Shown here in pieces: positions 63,644 to 64,000 of a stretch of DNA of 64,000 bases; within the stretch, counting starts at the first letter, position 1; the number at the start of each line of letters is the position of its first letter. Position numbers and translations under genes: made by a program. The notes beneath the pieces are model-generated. The model worked only from the letters and a program-made list of their open reading frames with translations. It had not been told where the DNA came from and made no database searches. Where the stretch lies: contig OZ253531.1 of assembly GCA_965262395.1 (NCBI GenBank), positions 1,623,070 to 1,687,069 on the forward strand, given 5' to 3'. This DNA is from CBDHFF01 sp965262395 (GTDB lineage Bacteria; Pseudomonadota; Alphaproteobacteria; Rickettsiales; Anaplasmataceae).

Positions 63644-64000
63644 CTATCCCACACACGCATATTGCTGATTATAACAAATTATATTATTCATACTTTTCTG
63701 TGTGTCTCCTATATCTATTGTATTATTCATACCATCTTTATATTGTATGTGAGTATTTTTACCTATCCATGGATATGACATTATACACTTATAATAACCA
63801 GCATTCACATTCGCCACCGAACTAATAGAAATATCGTCATCATCGAGTTTACATAAACACCCTTTATCATGAAAACAAGCAGCCATCATAGCAATACCAT
63901 CAGATTGCACTTTGCAATATACTTTACGAATGAATAATTTCAATTGCTCATCTGAAGATGACAAACCCTTAAGATCATTATTGACAGCTGTATTAATATC
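63644..64000 (-). CDS. Third prepilin-like paralog, C-terminal part, runs off the window
   Basis: The reading frame is open to the window edge, so the 5' end lies outside. The visible part contains LKLFIRKVYCKVQSDGIAMM, which corresponds to FIQKVYCKLFINP in the 523-residue paralog, then several Cys and CIMSYPWIGKNTHIQYKDG. It ends four bases after the start of the next gene's frame. The first codon commonly called here (63964) is TTG and is internal. This shows the cluster has at least three members. Confidence 0.7.
   Translation of the reverse strand, partial: DINTAVNNDLKGLSSSDEQLKLFIRKVYCKVQSDGIAMMAACFHDKGCLCKLDDDDISISSVANVNAGYYKCIMSYPWIGKNTHIQYKDGMNNTIDIGDTQKSMNNIICYNQQYACVG

Overview
The window is AT-rich, with long non-coding stretches and many tandem repeats between compact housekeeping operons. 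Gene content points to an obligate or host-associated alphaproteobacterium of the Rickettsiales type. The evidence is an hflK-hflC-degP cluster, a eukaryote-like NADP isocitrate dehydrogenase, a CarD regulator, a UbiH-type hydroxylase, a secreted ankyrin protein, an eukaryotic-like tyrosine phosphatase and large repeat-rich effector-like proteins. A flgB gene suggests a lineage that keeps flagellar genes, for example Midichloriaceae-like. This taxonomic placement is inference; no rRNA is present to test it.

Layout. 1-1760: apparently gene-free DNA with short repeats. 1763-14523: housekeeping block, with tRNA-Met, rpsF-rpsR-rplI, rsfS-orf-dnaE, grpE-trpS, hflK-hflC-orf-degP, icd and tRNA-Ser. 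14524-22855: an accessory region starting at tRNA-Ser. It holds a degraded tyrosine integrase, three repeat arrays and a 1398-residue repeat protein with basic, NLS-like tracts. 22856-25562: RNA helicase, cold-shock protein and 1-Cys peroxiredoxin. 26075-30434: a cyclooxygenase-like heme protein and a catalase-like heme protein in one operon, with a divergent beta-propeller gene. 30865-33623: two neighbouring unknown proteins that share an RPW(L/F)DP motif. 34106-42797: ubiH, carD, flgB, iscX, pdxJ, a tyrosine phosphatase, rho and ybeY, with three long tandem arrays between them. 42988-48000: a dUTPase embedded in RG-rich and acidic repeats and broken by a frameshift, a lipoprotein and three unknown proteins, two of them coiled-coil. 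48936-58026: ABC exporter, a damaged lipoprotein-like locus, ankyrin protein, radA, a repeat-tailed unknown protein, a small unknown protein and an XRE regulator. 58251-64000: an AsmA-like protein and three prepilin-like paralogs.

Three themes stand out. First, the adjacent cyclooxygenase-like and catalase-like genes have the composition expected of an oxylipin-forming pair; this is the best candidate for an undescribed system here. Second, five unrelated loci carry near-identical tandem arrays with almost the same period (78-84 bp), and at several genes (flgB, the first prepilin, the 51049 gene) the repeat contains or resembles the 3' end of the gene itself. Third, the accessory genes look like host-interaction factors: tyrosine phosphatase, ankyrin, an NLS-bearing repeat protein and coiled-coil proteins.

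All calls come from reading motifs by eye. No database search was run.
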